From the NCBI RefSeq assembly GCF_038049925.1, contig NZ_CP145809.1:1240001-1304000 (forward strand): DNA of 64,000 nucleotides, read 5' to 3'. The position numbers and the translations under genes are program-made. This DNA is from Georgenia sp. M64 (GTDB taxonomy: Bacteria; Actinomycetota; Actinomycetes; Actinomycetales; Actinomycetaceae). The stretch's first letter is position 1; every line of letters begins with the position of its first letter. This document shows, piece by piece, positions 29,402 through 43,719 of the stretch. The notes under the pieces are model-generated. The model was not told where the DNA came from. It made no database searches and saw nothing but the letters and a program-made list of their open reading frames with translations.

Positions 29402-29653
29402 GTGGTGCCGATGCCGCCCCGCTCGCGCTGGTTCGCCGACCCGCGCGGCCACGGGCGCGGGCTGCGGGTGACCGCCCACCCCGAGACCGGGATGGTCGTG
29501 CTCAGCCTGTGGCGCGCGGACGAGTGCGTCGCCACCGTCCGGCTCACCCCCACGGAGGCGGCCGGGCTCGTGGGTGCCCTCGGCGCCGGCCTGGCGGACC
29601 TCGCCGGGACCGCCGGGGCGGAGGTGACGACCGACCGCGCCGCCGACGGATGA
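29402..29653 (+). CDS. Small unknown protein
   Basis: 83 residues, not recognised: starts MVPMPPRSRWFADPRGHGRG and has a strand-rich middle (GMVVLSLWRADECVATVRL) and an Ala/Gly-rich end. Looks soluble. AGGAGG at 29391-29396 suits the GTG at 29402 (or 29405). The stop overlaps the start of the RNA ligase-like gene by 4 bases, so they are probably co-expressed. Divergent from the CBS gene. Confidence 0.65.
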   Translation: MVPMPPRSRWFADPRGHGRGLRVTAHPETGMVVLSLWRADECVATVRLTPTEAAGLVGALGAGLADLAGTAGAEVTTDRAADG

Positions 29654-30255
29654 GGCTCTTCGTCGCCCTGGCGCTGCCGCCGCAGGTGCAGGAGCACCTG
29701 GACCTCGCCGTCGCCGCGGTCGGCGACGACGAGCGGGCCGGCCGGGGCGCACCCACGCTGCGCTGGGTGGCTCCCGGGCTGCGGCACATCACCCTGGCCT
29801 TCTACGGGGAGGTGCCCGGCGGCGCCGTCCCGGACCTCACCGCCGACGTCGCCGACGTCGCCGCCGCCCACGGGCCCCTACGGCTCCAGGTGCGCGGCGC
29901 CGGCGTCTTCGCCGGCCGGACCCTGTGGGCCGGTGTGCGGGAGGTGGACCCGCCCGGCGGCGCGCTGGTGCGGCTGATGACCGACTGCGAGGACCTGCGC
30001 CACCCCGACGCCGCCCGGCGTGAGCGCCACCGCGCGCACGTCACCCTCGCCCGGGCGCGCCGTCCCGACGCCGCCGGCCTGGACCGGCGCGCGCAGGTCC
30101 TGTCCGTCTACTCCGGGCCGACGTGGCTCGCCGAGGACCTGGAGCTGCTCTCCTCCGAGCTGGGCGCCGGCAAGGGCGGGGCGCCGGTGCACGAGGTGAT
30201 CGCCCGGCTCCCGCTCGGCGGACCCGCCCCTGCCGCCGGCTTTCCGGACCACTAG
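29650..30255 (+). CDS. thpR: RNA 2',3'-cyclic phosphodiesterase / 2'-5' RNA ligase family
   Basis: 201 residues of the 2H phosphoesterase superfamily. The two catalytic HxT motifs are RHITLAFYG (about residue 48) and RAHVTLARAR (about residue 127). ThpR acts on 2',3'-cyclic phosphate RNA ends; the physiological role is uncertain. ATG at 29650 gives MRLFVALALPPQVQEHL, the usual start. Between a small unknown gene and pheS. Confidence 0.9.
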   Translation: MRLFVALALPPQVQEHLDLAVAAVGDDERAGRGAPTLRWVAPGLRHITLAFYGEVPGGAVPDLTADVADVAAAHGPLRLQVRGAGVFAGRTLWAGVREVDPPGGALVRLMTDCEDLRHPDAARRERHRAHVTLARARRPDAAGLDRRAQVLSVYSGPTWLAEDLELLSSELGAGKGGAPVHEVIARLPLGGPAPAAGFPDH

Positions 30256-31407
<1,152 letters not shown>

Positions 31408-31408
31408 G

Positions 31409-34027
31409 ATGCCGTACGTCCCGCTGACCTGGCTCGCCGACCACACCGAGGTCCCCGCCGGCACCACCGCGGCGGACCTGGCCGCCGCCCTCGTGCGCGT
31501 CGGGCTCGAGGAGGAGGCGATCAAGCCGCCCGCCGTCACCGGCCCGCTCGTCGTCGGCCGGGTCCTCTCGGTGGTCAAGGAGGAGCAGAAGAACGGCAAG
31601 ACGATCAGCTACTGCCGGGTCGACGTCGGCCCGGCGCACAACGACGCCCCCGGCGAGGGCGCTGAGCCGGCCGACGCCGCGTCCCGCGGCATCATTTGCG
31701 GCGCGCACAACTTCGCCGCCGGCGACGACGTCGTCGTCGCGCTGCCCGGTTCCGTGCTCCCGGGGCCGTTCCCCATCGCCGCCCGCAAGACCTACGGGCA
31801 CGTCTCCGACGGGATGATCTGCTCAGCCCGCGAGCTCGGCCTCGGGGAGGACCACAGCGGCATCATCGTCCTCGGGCAGCTCCTCGGCGCCGACGCCGTC
31901 CCCGCGCCGGGCACGGACGCCGTCGCCCTGCTGGGCCTGGGCGAGGAGGTCCTCGAGATCAACGTCACCCCGGACCGCGGCTACTGCTTCGCCATGCGCG
32001 GGGTGGCCCGGGAGTACTCCCACTCCACCGGGGCGGCCTTCACCGACCACGGCCTGGCCGAGAACCTCCCCGGCGGGGCCGTCCCCGCCCCCACCGCGGA
32101 CGGGTTCGCCGTCGAGGTCGACGACCCCGGCATCGACGGCCACGTCGGCTGCGACCGGTTCGTCACCCGGATCGTCCGGGGCATCGACCCCGCCGCGCCG
32201 AGCCCGGCGTGGATGACCGAGCGGCTCACCCAGGCCGGCATGCGGCCCATCTCGCTCGCCGTCGACGTGACCAACTACGTCATGCTCGACCTCGGCCAGC
32301 CCCTGCACGCCTACGACCTCGCCACCGTCCACGCCCCGATCGTCGTCCGCCGGGCCGCCGCCGGGGAACGGCTGACCACCCTCGACGACGTCGAGCGGCG
32401 CCTCGACCCCGAGGACCTCCTCATCACGGACTCGCCCCACGGGCGCGCGTCCCGCGTGCTCGGCCTCGCCGGGGTCATGGGCGGCGCGGAGACCGAGGTC
32501 TCGCCCGCCACCACCGACGTGCTCGTCGAGGCCGCCCACTTCGACCCGGTGTCGATCGCCCGGACGGCCCGCCGGCACAAGCTGCCCTCGGAGGCGGCCA
32601 AGCGCTTCGAGCGCGGGGTGGACACCGCCCTGCAGGCCGTGGCCGCCCAGCGGGTCGTCGACCTGCTCGTCGAGCACGGCGGCGGCACCGCCGACCCGGC
32701 CGTGAGCGACCTCGACACCACCACGCCCCCGGCGCCGATCGTCCTCGACCCGACCCTGCCCGCCCGGCTCGTCGGGGTGGACTACCCACGGCAGCACGTG
32801 CTGGAGATCCTCGAGCGGATCGGCTGCACCGTGCGGCCCACCGCCGCCGGCCCCACCACGGCCGAGGACGACGGGGCCGACGACGCGGTGGGCACGGTCG
32901 TCGTCACCCCGCCCACCTGGCGCCCGGACCTCACCGTGCCGGCGGACCTCGTCGAGGAGGTGGCGCGCCTGTCGGGCTACGACGCCATCCCCTCGGTGCT
33001 GCCGCCCGCCCCGGCCGGCCGCGGGCTCACCCCGGACCAGCGCCGCCGCCGCGACGTCGCCCGGGCGCTGGCGGAGCACGGCCTCGTCCAGGTGCTGTCC
33101 TACCCCTTCGTCGGCGACGTCCACGACCGCCTCGGCCTGCCCGCCGACGACGAGCGACGCCGGGTCCTGCGGCTGGTCAACCCCCTCGCGGACGACGCCC
33201 CCGTGCTGCGGACGTCCCTGCTCGACAGCCTCCTCGACGTCGCCCGGCGCAACGTCGGACGCGGCGCCGGGGAGCTCGGCGTGTTCGAGATCGGCCTCGT
33301 CACCCGCCCCGCCGGGGTGCGCTCGGGTCCCGTCCCCGGGGTGGACCGCCGACCGGACGCCGACGCCCTGGCCGCCCTCGGGGCCGCGGTGCCGCACCAG
33401 CCGCGCCACCTCGCCGCGGTCCTGGCCGGCCCGCTCCTCCCCGACGGCGTGTGGGGTCCGTCCCGCCCCGTGGACTGGGCAGACGCCGTCGAGACGGCCC
33501 GGGTCGTCGCGGGCACGGTCGGCGTCGAGCTGAGCGTGCGGCAGAGCGACGTCGCGCCGTGGCACCCCGGCCGCTGCGCCGAGCTCGTCGTCGGCGGGGA
33601 GGTCCTGGGCCACGCCGGGGAGCTGCACCCCCACGTCACCGCCGCCCTCGAGCTGCCCGACCGGACCGTCGCCCTCGAGCTCGACCTCGACGCCCTCCTC
33701 GCCGCCGTCCCGGACGAGCCGGTGCAGGTCACCCCGGTCTCCACCTTCCCCCTGGCGAAGGAGGACGTAGCCCTCGTCGTCGACGCGGCGGTGCCGGCCG
33801 AGGAGGTCCGCGCCGCCGTCGTGGCGGGCGCCGGCGAGCTCGCCGAGGAGGTGCGCCTCTTCGACGTCTACACCGGCGACCAGCTCGGCGAGGGCCGCAA
33901 GTCCCTGGCGTTCGCGCTGCGTCTGCGCGCCCCGGACCGTACGCTCACCGCGGAGGAGACCGCTGCCGTGCGCGAGCGGATCGTCGCCGTGGCCGGCGAG
34001 CGTGTCGGGGCGGTGCTGCGCACCTGA
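31409..34027 (+). CDS. pheT: Phenylalanine--tRNA ligase beta subunit
   Basis: 872 residues in the standard order: N-terminal EMAP-like tRNA-binding domain (PLVVGRVLSVVKEEQKNGK, CGAHNFAAGDDVVVALPG), B3/B4 editing domain (SHSTGAAFTD onwards, ITRSV-like DVTNYVMLDLGQPLHAYD), B5 domain (VLEILERIGCTV), catalytic-like domain (YPFVGDVHDRLG, NPLADDAPVLRTSLL) and a C-terminal FDX-ACB anticodon-binding domain (VSTFPLAKEDVALVVDAAVP). Same operon as pheS. Confidence 0.97.
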   Translation: MPYVPLTWLADHTEVPAGTTAADLAAALVRVGLEEEAIKPPAVTGPLVVGRVLSVVKEEQKNGKTISYCRVDVGPAHNDAPGEGAEPADAASRGIICGAHNFAAGDDVVVALPGSVLPGPFPIAARKTYGHVSDGMICSARELGLGEDHSGIIVLGQLLGADAVPAPGTDAVALLGLGEEVLEINVTPDRGYCFAMRGVAREYSHSTGAAFTDHGLAENLPGGAVPAPTADGFAVEVDDPGIDGHVGCDRFVTRIVRGIDPAAPSPAWMTERLTQAGMRPISLAVDVTNYVMLDLGQPLHAYDLATVHAPIVVRRAAAGERLTTLDDVERRLDPEDLLITDSPHGRASRVLGLAGVMGGAETEVSPATTDVLVEAAHFDPVSIARTARRHKLPSEAAKRFERGVDTALQAVAAQRVVDLLVEHGGGTADPAVSDLDTTTPPAPIVLDPTLPARLVGVDYPRQHVLEILERIGCTVRPTAAGPTTAEDDGADDAVGTVVVTPPTWRPDLTVPADLVEEVARLSGYDAIPSVLPPAPAGRGLTPDQRRRRDVARALAEHGLVQVLSYPFVGDVHDRLGLPADDERRRVLRLVNPLADDAPVLRTSLLDSLLDVARRNVGRGAGELGVFEIGLVTRPAGVRSGPVPGVDRRPDADALAALGAAVPHQPRHLAAVLAGPLLPDGVWGPSRPVDWADAVETARVVAGTVGVELSVRQSDVAPWHPGRCAELVVGGEVLGHAGELHPHVTAALELPDRTVALELDLDALLAAVPDEPVQVTPVSTFPLAKEDVALVVDAAVPAEEVRAAVVAGAGELAEEVRLFDVYTGDQLGEGRKSLAFALRLRAPDRTLTAEETAAVRERIVAVAGERVGAVLRT

Positions 34028-34062
34028 GCGTCGGCCGGTGGCCGGGCCGTAACCGGACGTTG

Positions 34063-34076
34063 GGGACATAAGTCCC
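34063..34076 (+). promoter_or_regulatory. DosR/DevR-like box upstream of the flavodoxin gene
   Basis: GGGACATAAGTCCC matches the DosR core GGGACTWWAGTCCC at 13 of 14 positions and has TTG in front, as in the longer consensus. CACGCT followed by GGGG begins 24 bases downstream (34101-34106), 6 bases before the gene's ATG, so this may be an activated leaderless promoter. Confidence 0.65.
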
Positions 34077-34112
34077 ACCAACGACGCGGAGGTGGTGGGC
34101 CACGCTGGGGTC

Positions 34113-34637
34113 ATGAAGATCCTCGTCGTCGTCGCCTCGAAGCACCACGCCACCGAAGAGATCGGTGACGTCATCGTCGAGGAGCTCCGCGCCGCCGGCC
34201 ACGGGGCGCGGCGGGTCGCCCCCGCCGAGGTCCGCTCGTTCGAGGGGGTCGGGGCGGTCGTCCTGGGCTCGGCCGTGTACATGACGCAGTGGATGGAGCC
34301 GATGCGCGACCTCGTCGCCCGCCGGGCCGAGGAGCTGCGGCACCTGCCGGTGTGGGCGTTCTCCGTGGGCCTGGCCGGCGTCCCCGGCGGCGAGGTGCAG
34401 GAGCCGGCCCGGGCCGCCGCCGTCGTGCGCCAGGTGGACCCGCTCGGCCACGTGACCTTCAAGGGCCGGCTCGACCCCACGGTCCTGGGCCTGCGGGAGC
34501 GCTCGGTCACCCGGCTGGGCAGCGCCCCCGAGGGCGACTACCGCGAGTGGGACAAGATCCGGGCGTGGGCGCGCGACGTCGCGGCCGAGCTCGACGAGCA
34601 CGTCACCCGCACCGAGGGGCTGGCCCACACCGGCTGA
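34113..34637 (+). CDS. Flavodoxin-domain protein (HemG-like)
   Basis: 174-residue flavodoxin fold: MKILVVVASKHHATEEIGDV is the phosphate-binding first strand and loop, VVLGSAVYMTQWM the second FMN-contact region, and WAFSVGLAGVPGGEV the third. It resembles the menaquinone-dependent protoporphyrinogen oxidase (HemG) group, which also includes flavodoxins of unknown role. ATG at 34113 follows CACGCT by 6 bases. The DosR-like box upstream suggests induction under low oxygen or redox stress. Convergent with the quinone reductase, 6 bases apart. Confidence 0.85.
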   Translation: MKILVVVASKHHATEEIGDVIVEELRAAGHGARRVAPAEVRSFEGVGAVVLGSAVYMTQWMEPMRDLVARRAEELRHLPVWAFSVGLAGVPGGEVQEPARAAAVVRQVDPLGHVTFKGRLDPTVLGLRERSVTRLGSAPEGDYREWDKIRAWARDVAAELDEHVTRTEGLAHTG

Positions 34638-34643
34638 GGTGCG

Positions 34644-35627
34644 TCACGGCACCAGCAGCACCTTGCCCGTCGTCCCGCGGCCCTCGAGCGCCTCGTGGGC
34701 GGCGCGCGCCTCGGTGAGCGGGAACCGCTCGCCGATCCGCACGTCCAGCCCCCCGGTGCGCACGGCCTCGAAGAGCTCGCCCGCCCGCCAGGTCAGCTCG
34801 TCGCGGGTGACGACGTAGTCGCCGAGCTTGGGTCGGGTCACGAACAGCGAGCCGGCCCGGTTGAGCCGCTGGAGGTCGAACGGCGGCACCTGGCCGCTGG
34901 CGCCGCCGAAGAGGACGAGCGTGCCCCGGCGACGCACGCAGGCGAGCGTGGCGTCGAACGTGTCCTTGCCGACCCCGTCGTAGGCGACGTCGACGCCGAC
35001 GCCGCCGGTGAGCCCGCGCACCAGGGCGGGCAGCTCGGTCGCCAGGTCCGTCATCTCGGTGTACCGCACGACGTCGGCGGCGCCGGCCGCCCGGGCCAGC
35101 GACTCCTTCTCTGCCGACCCCACCAGGCCGATGACCCGGGCGCCGCGCGCCACCGCGAGCTGGGTGAGCAGGAGCCCGACCCCGCCGGCGGCCGCGGTCA
35201 CGAGGACCGTGTGGCCGGCCTGGACCGGGAACGTCGACGCCACGAGGTAGTGCGCGGTCATGCCCTGCAGGGGGAGTGCGGCGGCGACGTCCATGCTCAC
35301 CCCGTCGGGCACCGGGACGGCCCGGCCGGCCTCGACCACGACCTTCTCGGCGTAGGAGCCGGGCGCGTCCGCCCAGGCGACGGCGTCGCCGGCGGAGACG
35401 CCGGTGACGCCGTCACCGACCGCCACGACGGTTCCGGCCCCCTCGGCGCCCGGGACGTGCGGGAACGGCATGGGGTAGACCCCGCCACGCTGGTAGGTGT
35501 CGATGAAGTTCACGCCGGCGGCGGCCACCTCCACGACGAGCTGCCCCGGACCGGGCTCGGGGTCGGGCAGGTCGACGACGGACAGGACCTCGGGTCCACC
35601 GGGCTCGGTGGCGTGGATCGCGCGCAT
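34644..35627 (-). CDS. qor: Zinc-independent quinone oxidoreductase (QOR family)
   Basis: 327-residue MDR-superfamily NADPH:quinone reductase: MRAIHATEPGGPEVLSVVDL, the NFIDTYQRGGVYPMPFPHVP catalytic-domain block, the cofactor loop AAAGGVGLLLTQLA, and GTLVLFGGASGQVPPFD. No structural-zinc Cys cluster. ATG at 35627 gives the standard QOR start; CATGCT lies 7 bases before it, suggesting a leaderless mRNA. Convergent with the flavodoxin gene. Confidence 0.92.
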   Translation of the reverse strand: MRAIHATEPGGPEVLSVVDLPDPEPGPGQLVVEVAAAGVNFIDTYQRGGVYPMPFPHVPGAEGAGTVVAVGDGVTGVSAGDAVAWADAPGSYAEKVVVEAGRAVPVPDGVSMDVAAALPLQGMTAHYLVASTFPVQAGHTVLVTAAAGGVGLLLTQLAVARGARVIGLVGSAEKESLARAAGAADVVRYTEMTDLATELPALVRGLTGGVGVDVAYDGVGKDTFDATLACVRRRGTLVLFGGASGQVPPFDLQRLNRAGSLFVTRPKLGDYVVTRDELTWRAGELFEAVRTGGLDVRIGERFPLTEARAAHEALEGRGTTGKVLLVP

Positions 35628-35721
35628 GGCCCCCAGCATGCCCGTCCTGGTCCGACCGTGCGGCGCGAGCACCAGCTCGTTCATCTGGTCGTCGTCGGCG
35701 ACCAGAGGAGCAACCTGGTGA

Positions 35722-38014
<2,293 letters not shown>

Positions 38015-38018
<4 letters not shown>

Positions 38019-39024
38019 GCGGGACGGATGTGAACCCGACGACCGAGGAGTTCTACTTCGACACCGAGCGCGACCTCTTCCCCCACCAGAAGGCCGAGGT
38101 CCTGGTCCAGGCGCTGCCGTGGCTGCAGCGGTTCTCCGGCGCGCGGGTGGTCATCAAGTACGGCGGCAACGCCATGGTGGCCGAGAACCTCAAGCGCACC
38201 TTCGCCCAGGACGTCCTGTTCCTCCACCAGGTCGGCCTGCGGCCGGTCGTCGTCCACGGCGGCGGCCCGCAGATCTCGACCATGCTCGAGCGGGTGGGTC
38301 TGGAGAGCGAGTTCCGCGGCGGCCTGCGCGTGACCACGCCGGAGGTCATGGACGTCGTGCGGATGGTGCTCACCGGTCAGGTCCAGCGCGAGCTCGTCGG
38401 CCTGCTCAACGCCGACGTCGCCCACGCCGTCGGGCTCTCCGGGGAGGACGGGCGGCTCCTGCGCGCCCGCCGCCGGCCCGCCACCGTCGCGGGCGAGAGC
38501 GTCGACGTCGGCCTCGTCGGTGACGTCGTCGAGGTCGACCCCCAGGCGGTCGAGGACCTCCTCGCCGCCGGGCGGATCCCGGTGGTCTCCACGGTCGCGC
38601 TCGACGTCGACGAGCCCGGCCAGATCCTCAACGTCAACGCGGACACCGCCGCCGCGGCGCTCGCCGTCGCCCTCGGCGCCACGAAGCTCGTCATCCTCAC
38701 CGACGTCGAGGGGCTCTACGCCCGCTGGCCGGACCGCGCCTCCCTCATCAGCCGCCTCGCCGCGGCCGAGCTCGAGGAGATGCTGCCCTCCCTCCAGTCC
38801 GGGATGGTGCCGAAGATGGAGGCCTGCCTGCGCGCCGTGCACGGCGGGGTGCCGCAGGCCCACGTCATCGACGGCCGGCAGGAGCACTCGATGCTGCTGG
38901 AGATCTTCACCGACGCCGGCGTGGGCACCCTCGTCGAGCCCGACGCCCCGGCGCCTGAGCAGCCTGCGGTGCCGGACCACCCGGCGCCGGACCACACCAG
39001 CGAGCCCACCGACCTGGAGCAGCC

Positions 39025-39028
<4 letters not shown>
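38015..39028 (+). CDS. argB: N-acetylglutamate kinase
   Basis: 337-residue kinase, longer than usual because of an N-terminal helix ([17 protein letters not shown]), the mark of arginine-inhibited forms, and a C-terminal Pro/Glu tail (about residues 307-337). [10 protein letters not shown] is the nucleotide motif, [11 protein letters not shown] binds substrate, [14 protein letters not shown] and LTDVEGLY follow. Feedback inhibition by arginine is therefore likely. Stop overlaps argD by 4 bases. Confidence 0.95.
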
Positions 39029-40280
<1,252 letters not shown>

Positions 40281-40299
<19 letters not shown>

Positions 40300-40331
40300 C
40301 CGGGGCGGCGTCGTGACCGGGGTGGCGTCGT
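40281..40331. repeat. 17-bp tandem repeat at the argD-argR junction
   Basis: Three units (40281-40297, 40298-40314, 40315-40331) of GACCGGGGYGGCGTCGT. Each unit ends in GT followed by GA, so each copy carries a GTGA that could act as stop or start. argD ends in the first unit and argR starts at the last. Confidence 0.85.
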
Positions 40332-40923
40332 GAGCGAGGTCGGCGTTGCCGCCACCAAGGCGGGGCGGCACGCCGTCATCGAACACATCCTCACCTCGGC
40401 GCCGGTGCGCTCGCAGACCGAGCTCGGCGAGGCGCTGACCGCGCGGGGCATCCGCGTGACCCAGGCAACCTTGTCCCGCGACCTCGACGAGCTGCGCGCG
40501 ATCAAGGTCCGCGGACCGGACGGGCAGGCCGTCTACGCCCTCCCGGGCGAGGGGGCCGGCGGCGTCGCCCGGCCGGGGCAGGGCGGCGAGGACCAGATCG
40601 CCGCCCGGCTCCAGCGCTGGTGCGCCGAGGTCCTCCTCACCGCGGACAGCACCGCCAACCAGGTCGTGCTGCGCACCCCGCCCGGGGCGGCGCAGCTGCT
40701 CGCCTCGGCGATCGACCACTCCGTCTTCCCGCAGGTCCTCGGCTGCATCGCCGGGGACGACACCGTCCTCGTCGTCGCGCGGGACCGCGCCGGCGCCGAG
40801 GCGCTGACCCGGCGGCTCCTCGAGCTCGCCGGGGGCAGACCCCGCCCCACCACCGATCAGCCCGACCCCGCCGGCGCCGGCCGTGCGGGCACGAACGACC
40901 CAGGAGAGACCCCCCATGAGTGA
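40330..40923 (+). CDS. argR: Arginine repressor ArgR
   Basis: 197 residues. N-terminal winged helix ([20 protein letters not shown] and [18 protein letters not shown]) and C-terminal arginine-binding hexamer domain with [12 protein letters not shown] and [15 protein letters not shown] disordered Pro/Gly/Thr tail of about 25 residues follows. GTG at 40330; two further GTGs occur in the repeat units upstream. Likely controls the operator at 35734. Overlaps argG by 8 bases. Confidence 0.94.
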   Translation: MSEVGVAATKAGRHAVIEHILTSAPVRSQTELGEALTARGIRVTQATLSRDLDELRAIKVRGPDGQAVYALPGEGAGGVARPGQGGEDQIAARLQRWCAEVLLTADSTANQVVLRTPPGAAQLLASAIDHSVFPQVLGCIAGDDTVLVVARDRAGAEALTRRLLELAGGRPRPTTDQPDPAGAGRAGTNDPGETPHE

Positions 40924-42172
40924 GAGCACGAGCAAGAAGGAGCGGGTCGTCCTGGCCTACTCAGGCGGCCTGGACACCTCCGTCGCGATCGGCTGGATCG
41001 CCGAGCGCACCGGCGCCGAGGTCATCGCGATGGCGGTCGACGTCGGCCAGGGCGGGGAGGACCTCGAGGTCATCCGCCAGCGGGCGCTGGACTGCGGCGC
41101 CGTCGAGGCCTACGTCGCCGACGCGCGCGAGGAGTTCGCGACCGAGTACTGCATGCCGGCCCTCAAGGCCAACGCGATGTACATGGACGCCTACCCGCTC
41201 GTCTCGGCGCTGTCCCGGCCGGTCATCGTCAAGCACCTCGTGCGGGCGGCCCGCCAGTTCGGCGCGACCACGGTCTCGCACGGCTCGACGGGCAAGGGCA
41301 ACGACCAGGTCCGCTTCGAGGTCGGCATCACCTCGATCGCCCCCGACCTGCGGTGCATCGCCCCGGTGCGCGACCTCGCGCTGACCCGCGACGTCGCCAT
41401 CGACTACGCGAACAAGCACGACCTGCCCATCGCGACGACGAAGAACAACCCGTTCTCCATCGACCAGAACGTGTGGGGCCGGGCCATCGAGACCGGCTTC
41501 CTCGAGGACATCTGGAACGAGCCCACCAAGGACGTCTACAGCTACACCGACGACCCGACCTACCCGCCCTTGCCGGACGAGGTGACCATCACCTTCCGCG
41601 AGGGCGTCCCGGTGGCGATCGACGGCCACGCGGTGACCCCGCTCCAGGCGATCCAGGAGATGAACCGCCGTGCCGGCGCACAGGGCGTGGGCCGGATCGA
41701 CATCGTCGAGGACCGGCTCGTGGGCATCAAGTCCCGCGAGGTCTACGAGGCCCCCGGCGCCATGGCGCTCATCGCCGCCCACCGCGAGCTGGAGAACGTC
41801 ACGGTCGAGCGCGAGCAGGCCCGGTTCAAGAAGGGCGTGGGGCAGCGGTGGACCGAGCTGGTCTACGACGGGCAGTGGTTCTCGCCGCTGAAGAACTCCC
41901 TCGACGTCTTCATCGACGACACCCAGCGCTACGTCTCCGGCGACATCCGGATGGTCATGCACGGTGGTCGGGCCACCGTCACCGGCCGGCGCTCGGAGTC
42001 GTCCCTGTACGACTTCAACCTCGCCACCTACGACACCGGCGACGCCTTCGACCAGTCCCACGCCAAGGGCTTCATCGAGATCTACGGCATGACGTCGAAG
42101 CTCTCCGCCGCCCGGGACGTCTCCTTCGGCAACGGCGTCGACCTGTCCACGGTGCCGACGATCAAGGCCTGA
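40916..42172 (+). CDS. argG: Argininosuccinate synthase
   Basis: 418-residue ATP-dependent ligase joining citrulline and aspartate. The ATP loop [11 protein letters not shown] lies near residues 15-23; [13 protein letters not shown] and [11 protein letters not shown] follow. AGGAGAG precedes the ATG. Last gene of the argCJBDRG operon; two hairpins follow. Confidence 0.96.
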   Translation: MSESTSKKERVVLAYSGGLDTSVAIGWIAERTGAEVIAMAVDVGQGGEDLEVIRQRALDCGAVEAYVADAREEFATEYCMPALKANAMYMDAYPLVSALSRPVIVKHLVRAARQFGATTVSHGSTGKGNDQVRFEVGITSIAPDLRCIAPVRDLALTRDVAIDYANKHDLPIATTKNNPFSIDQNVWGRAIETGFLEDIWNEPTKDVYSYTDDPTYPPLPDEVTITFREGVPVAIDGHAVTPLQAIQEMNRRAGAQGVGRIDIVEDRLVGIKSREVYEAPGAMALIAAHRELENVTVEREQARFKKGVGQRWTELVYDGQWFSPLKNSLDVFIDDTQRYVSGDIRMVMHGGRATVTGRRSESSLYDFNLATYDTGDAFDQSHAKGFIEIYGMTSKLSAARDVSFGNGVDLSTVPTIKA

Positions 42173-42181
42173 CCGGCCCGG

Positions 42182-42270
42182 AGCACCGCGCGGTGGGGCC
42201 CGACCTCCCGTGCGGTGCTGGTCCGTCGGGTGAGCCCGCACCGCCCTGCCCGCCGAGCCCTGCGGTGCGG
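42182..42270 (+). terminator. Two hairpins after argG
   Basis: AGCACCGC (42182-42189) pairs with GCGGTGCT (42212-42219), and CCGCACCGC (42236-42244) with GCGGTGCGG (42262-42270). Both are related GC stems with large loops and no T run; they may end transcription from argG, or act both ways between convergent genes. Confidence 0.45.
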
Positions 42271-42323
42271 CGTCACGGTGGCGTGCGTGTGATCAGCGCG
42301 TAGTCCGGTGATCCCGCCTCGCG

Positions 42324-42447
42324 CGGTGATCCCTCTGTCGGTGAACGATCCCTCTGTTGCCGAACGAGCACTCTGTCGCCGAGCGATCCCTCTGTTGCCG
42401 AACGATCCCTCTGTTGCCGAACGATCCCTCTGTTGCCGAACGATCCC
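42324..42447. repeat. 19-bp tandem repeat array between argG and the OTC gene
   Basis: Five full units, 42343-42361, 42362-42380, 42381-42399, 42400-42418 and 42419-42437, consensus GAACGATCCCTCTGTTGCC; three or four are nearly identical. A degenerate unit lies before (42324-42342) and a partial one after (42438-42447). No spacers, so it is not CRISPR. No gene was found in 42173-42636. Confidence 0.9.
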
Positions 42448-42558
42448 CGCAGACCGCTCTCACTCGGCGACAGCGGGACCTTTCGCGTGCGGCGTGCGGG
42501 TGGCGTGCGGCGAGCGCGAGCCGGGCGCCGGCGCTCCGCGTTGGAGTGCGCCCCGCTC

Positions 42559-42609
42559 ATCACTGGCTGCCGGTCAGCACTGGCTGCCGGGCATCACCGG
42601 CTACCGGTC
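42559..42609. repeat. 17-bp tandem repeat just after the OTC gene end
   Basis: Three imperfect units (42559-42575, 42576-42592, 42593-42609) of about ATCACTGGCTGCCGGTC, with a fourth decayed copy to 42626. Different from the 19-bp array upstream. Confidence 0.75.
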
Positions 42610-42636
42610 ATCATCACCCGCTGACGAGCAGTGCGC

Positions 42637-43647
42637 TCAGCCCAGCGTCGCGACGAGGACCGCCTTGATCGTGTGCATGCGGTTCTCCGCCTGGTCGAAC
42701 ACCACCGACGCGGCCGACTCGAACACCTCGTCCGTCACCTCGAGGGCCTCGAGCCCGGTGCGGGCGTGCACCTCCCGGCCCACCACGGTGCCGAGGTCGT
42801 GGAACGCCGGCAGGCAGTGGAGGAACCTCGCGCCGGGGTTGCCGGTCGCGGCCATGAGCTCGGCGTCGACCCGGTAGGGGCTCAGCAGCGCGATGCGCTC
42901 GTCCCACACCTCCTTGGGCTCGCCCATCGAGACCCAGACGTCGGTGTAGACGAAGTCCGCCCCCGCCACGCCCGTCCGGACGTCGTCGGTGATGAGCAGC
43001 CGCGCACCGGTGCGCCCGGCCAGCTCCTCCGCCACGGCGACCACCTCGGGCGCGGGCTGCAGGGCAGCGGGGGCGACGAGGCGCACGTCCATGCCGAGCA
43101 GCGCGCCGGAGACAAGGAGGGAGTGGGCGGTGTTGTTGCGCGCGTCGCCCGTGTAGGCCAGGACGAGCTCGCCGTCGTCCTTGCGCCGGCCGTCGACGAC
43201 AGGGGCGTGCTCGCGCATGGTGAGCTGGTCGGCGAGCATCTGGGTGGGGTGCCACTCGTCGGTGAGCCCGTTGTAGACCGGCACCTCGGCGTGCGCGGCC
43301 AGGGTCTCGACGTCGGCCTGGCGGGCGCCGCGGTACTCGATGGCGTCGAACATCCGCCCGAGCACCCGGGCGGTGTCCTTGACCGACTCCTTGTGCCCGA
43401 CCTGCGACCCGCTGGGGTCGAGGTAGGTGACGTGCGCGCCCTGGTCGTGTGCGGCGACCTCGAACGCGGCCCGCGTGCGGGTGGAGGTCTTCTCGAAGAT
43501 CAGCGCGATGTTCTTCCCGGAGAGGCGGCGCTCCTCGGTGCCCGAGCGCTTGGCCGCCTTCAGGTCGGCGGCGAGGTCGAGCAGCGAGCGCCACTCCTCC
43601 GTGGTGAAGTCCAGCTCCTTGAGGAAGCTGCGTCCGCGCAGGTCCAC
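42637..43647 (-). CDS. Ornithine carbamoyltransferase (arcB or argF)
   Basis: 336-residue OTCase. [13 protein letters not shown] is the carbamoyl-phosphate loop, [14 protein letters not shown] and HCLPAFHD (His277, Cys278) the other sites. GTG start preceded by GAAAGGA. It lies 72 bases after arcA on the same strand, which points to the catabolic arginine deiminase pathway, but no other argF is in this window and argCJBDRG lacks one, so it may serve both directions. Direction cannot be told from motifs. Confidence 0.9.
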   Translation of the reverse strand: MDLRGRSFLKELDFTTEEWRSLLDLAADLKAAKRSGTEERRLSGKNIALIFEKTSTRTRAAFEVAAHDQGAHVTYLDPSGSQVGHKESVKDTARVLGRMFDAIEYRGARQADVETLAAHAEVPVYNGLTDEWHPTQMLADQLTMREHAPVVDGRRKDDGELVLAYTGDARNNTAHSLLVSGALLGMDVRLVAPAALQPAPEVVAVAEELAGRTGARLLITDDVRTGVAGADFVYTDVWVSMGEPKEVWDERIALLSPYRVDAELMAATGNPGARFLHCLPAFHDLGTVVGREVHARTGLEALEVTDEVFESAASVVFDQAENRMHTIKAVLVATLG

Positions 43648-43719
43648 GCCCGGTCCTTTCTCGTCGTCGGCGTCACAACTGTGCGTGCGCCCCGCCCGCG
43701 CGTGCCCGACGGGCGCGCG

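Noticed and set aside
42324-42447. Possible CRISPR array
   Set aside because: Units are directly abutting with no spacers, only 19 bp long, and no cas genes are near.
42308-42877. Open frames across the 19-bp repeat region
   Set aside because: They run over tandem repeats and into the antisense of the OTC gene, without a Shine-Dalgarno or recognisable domain.
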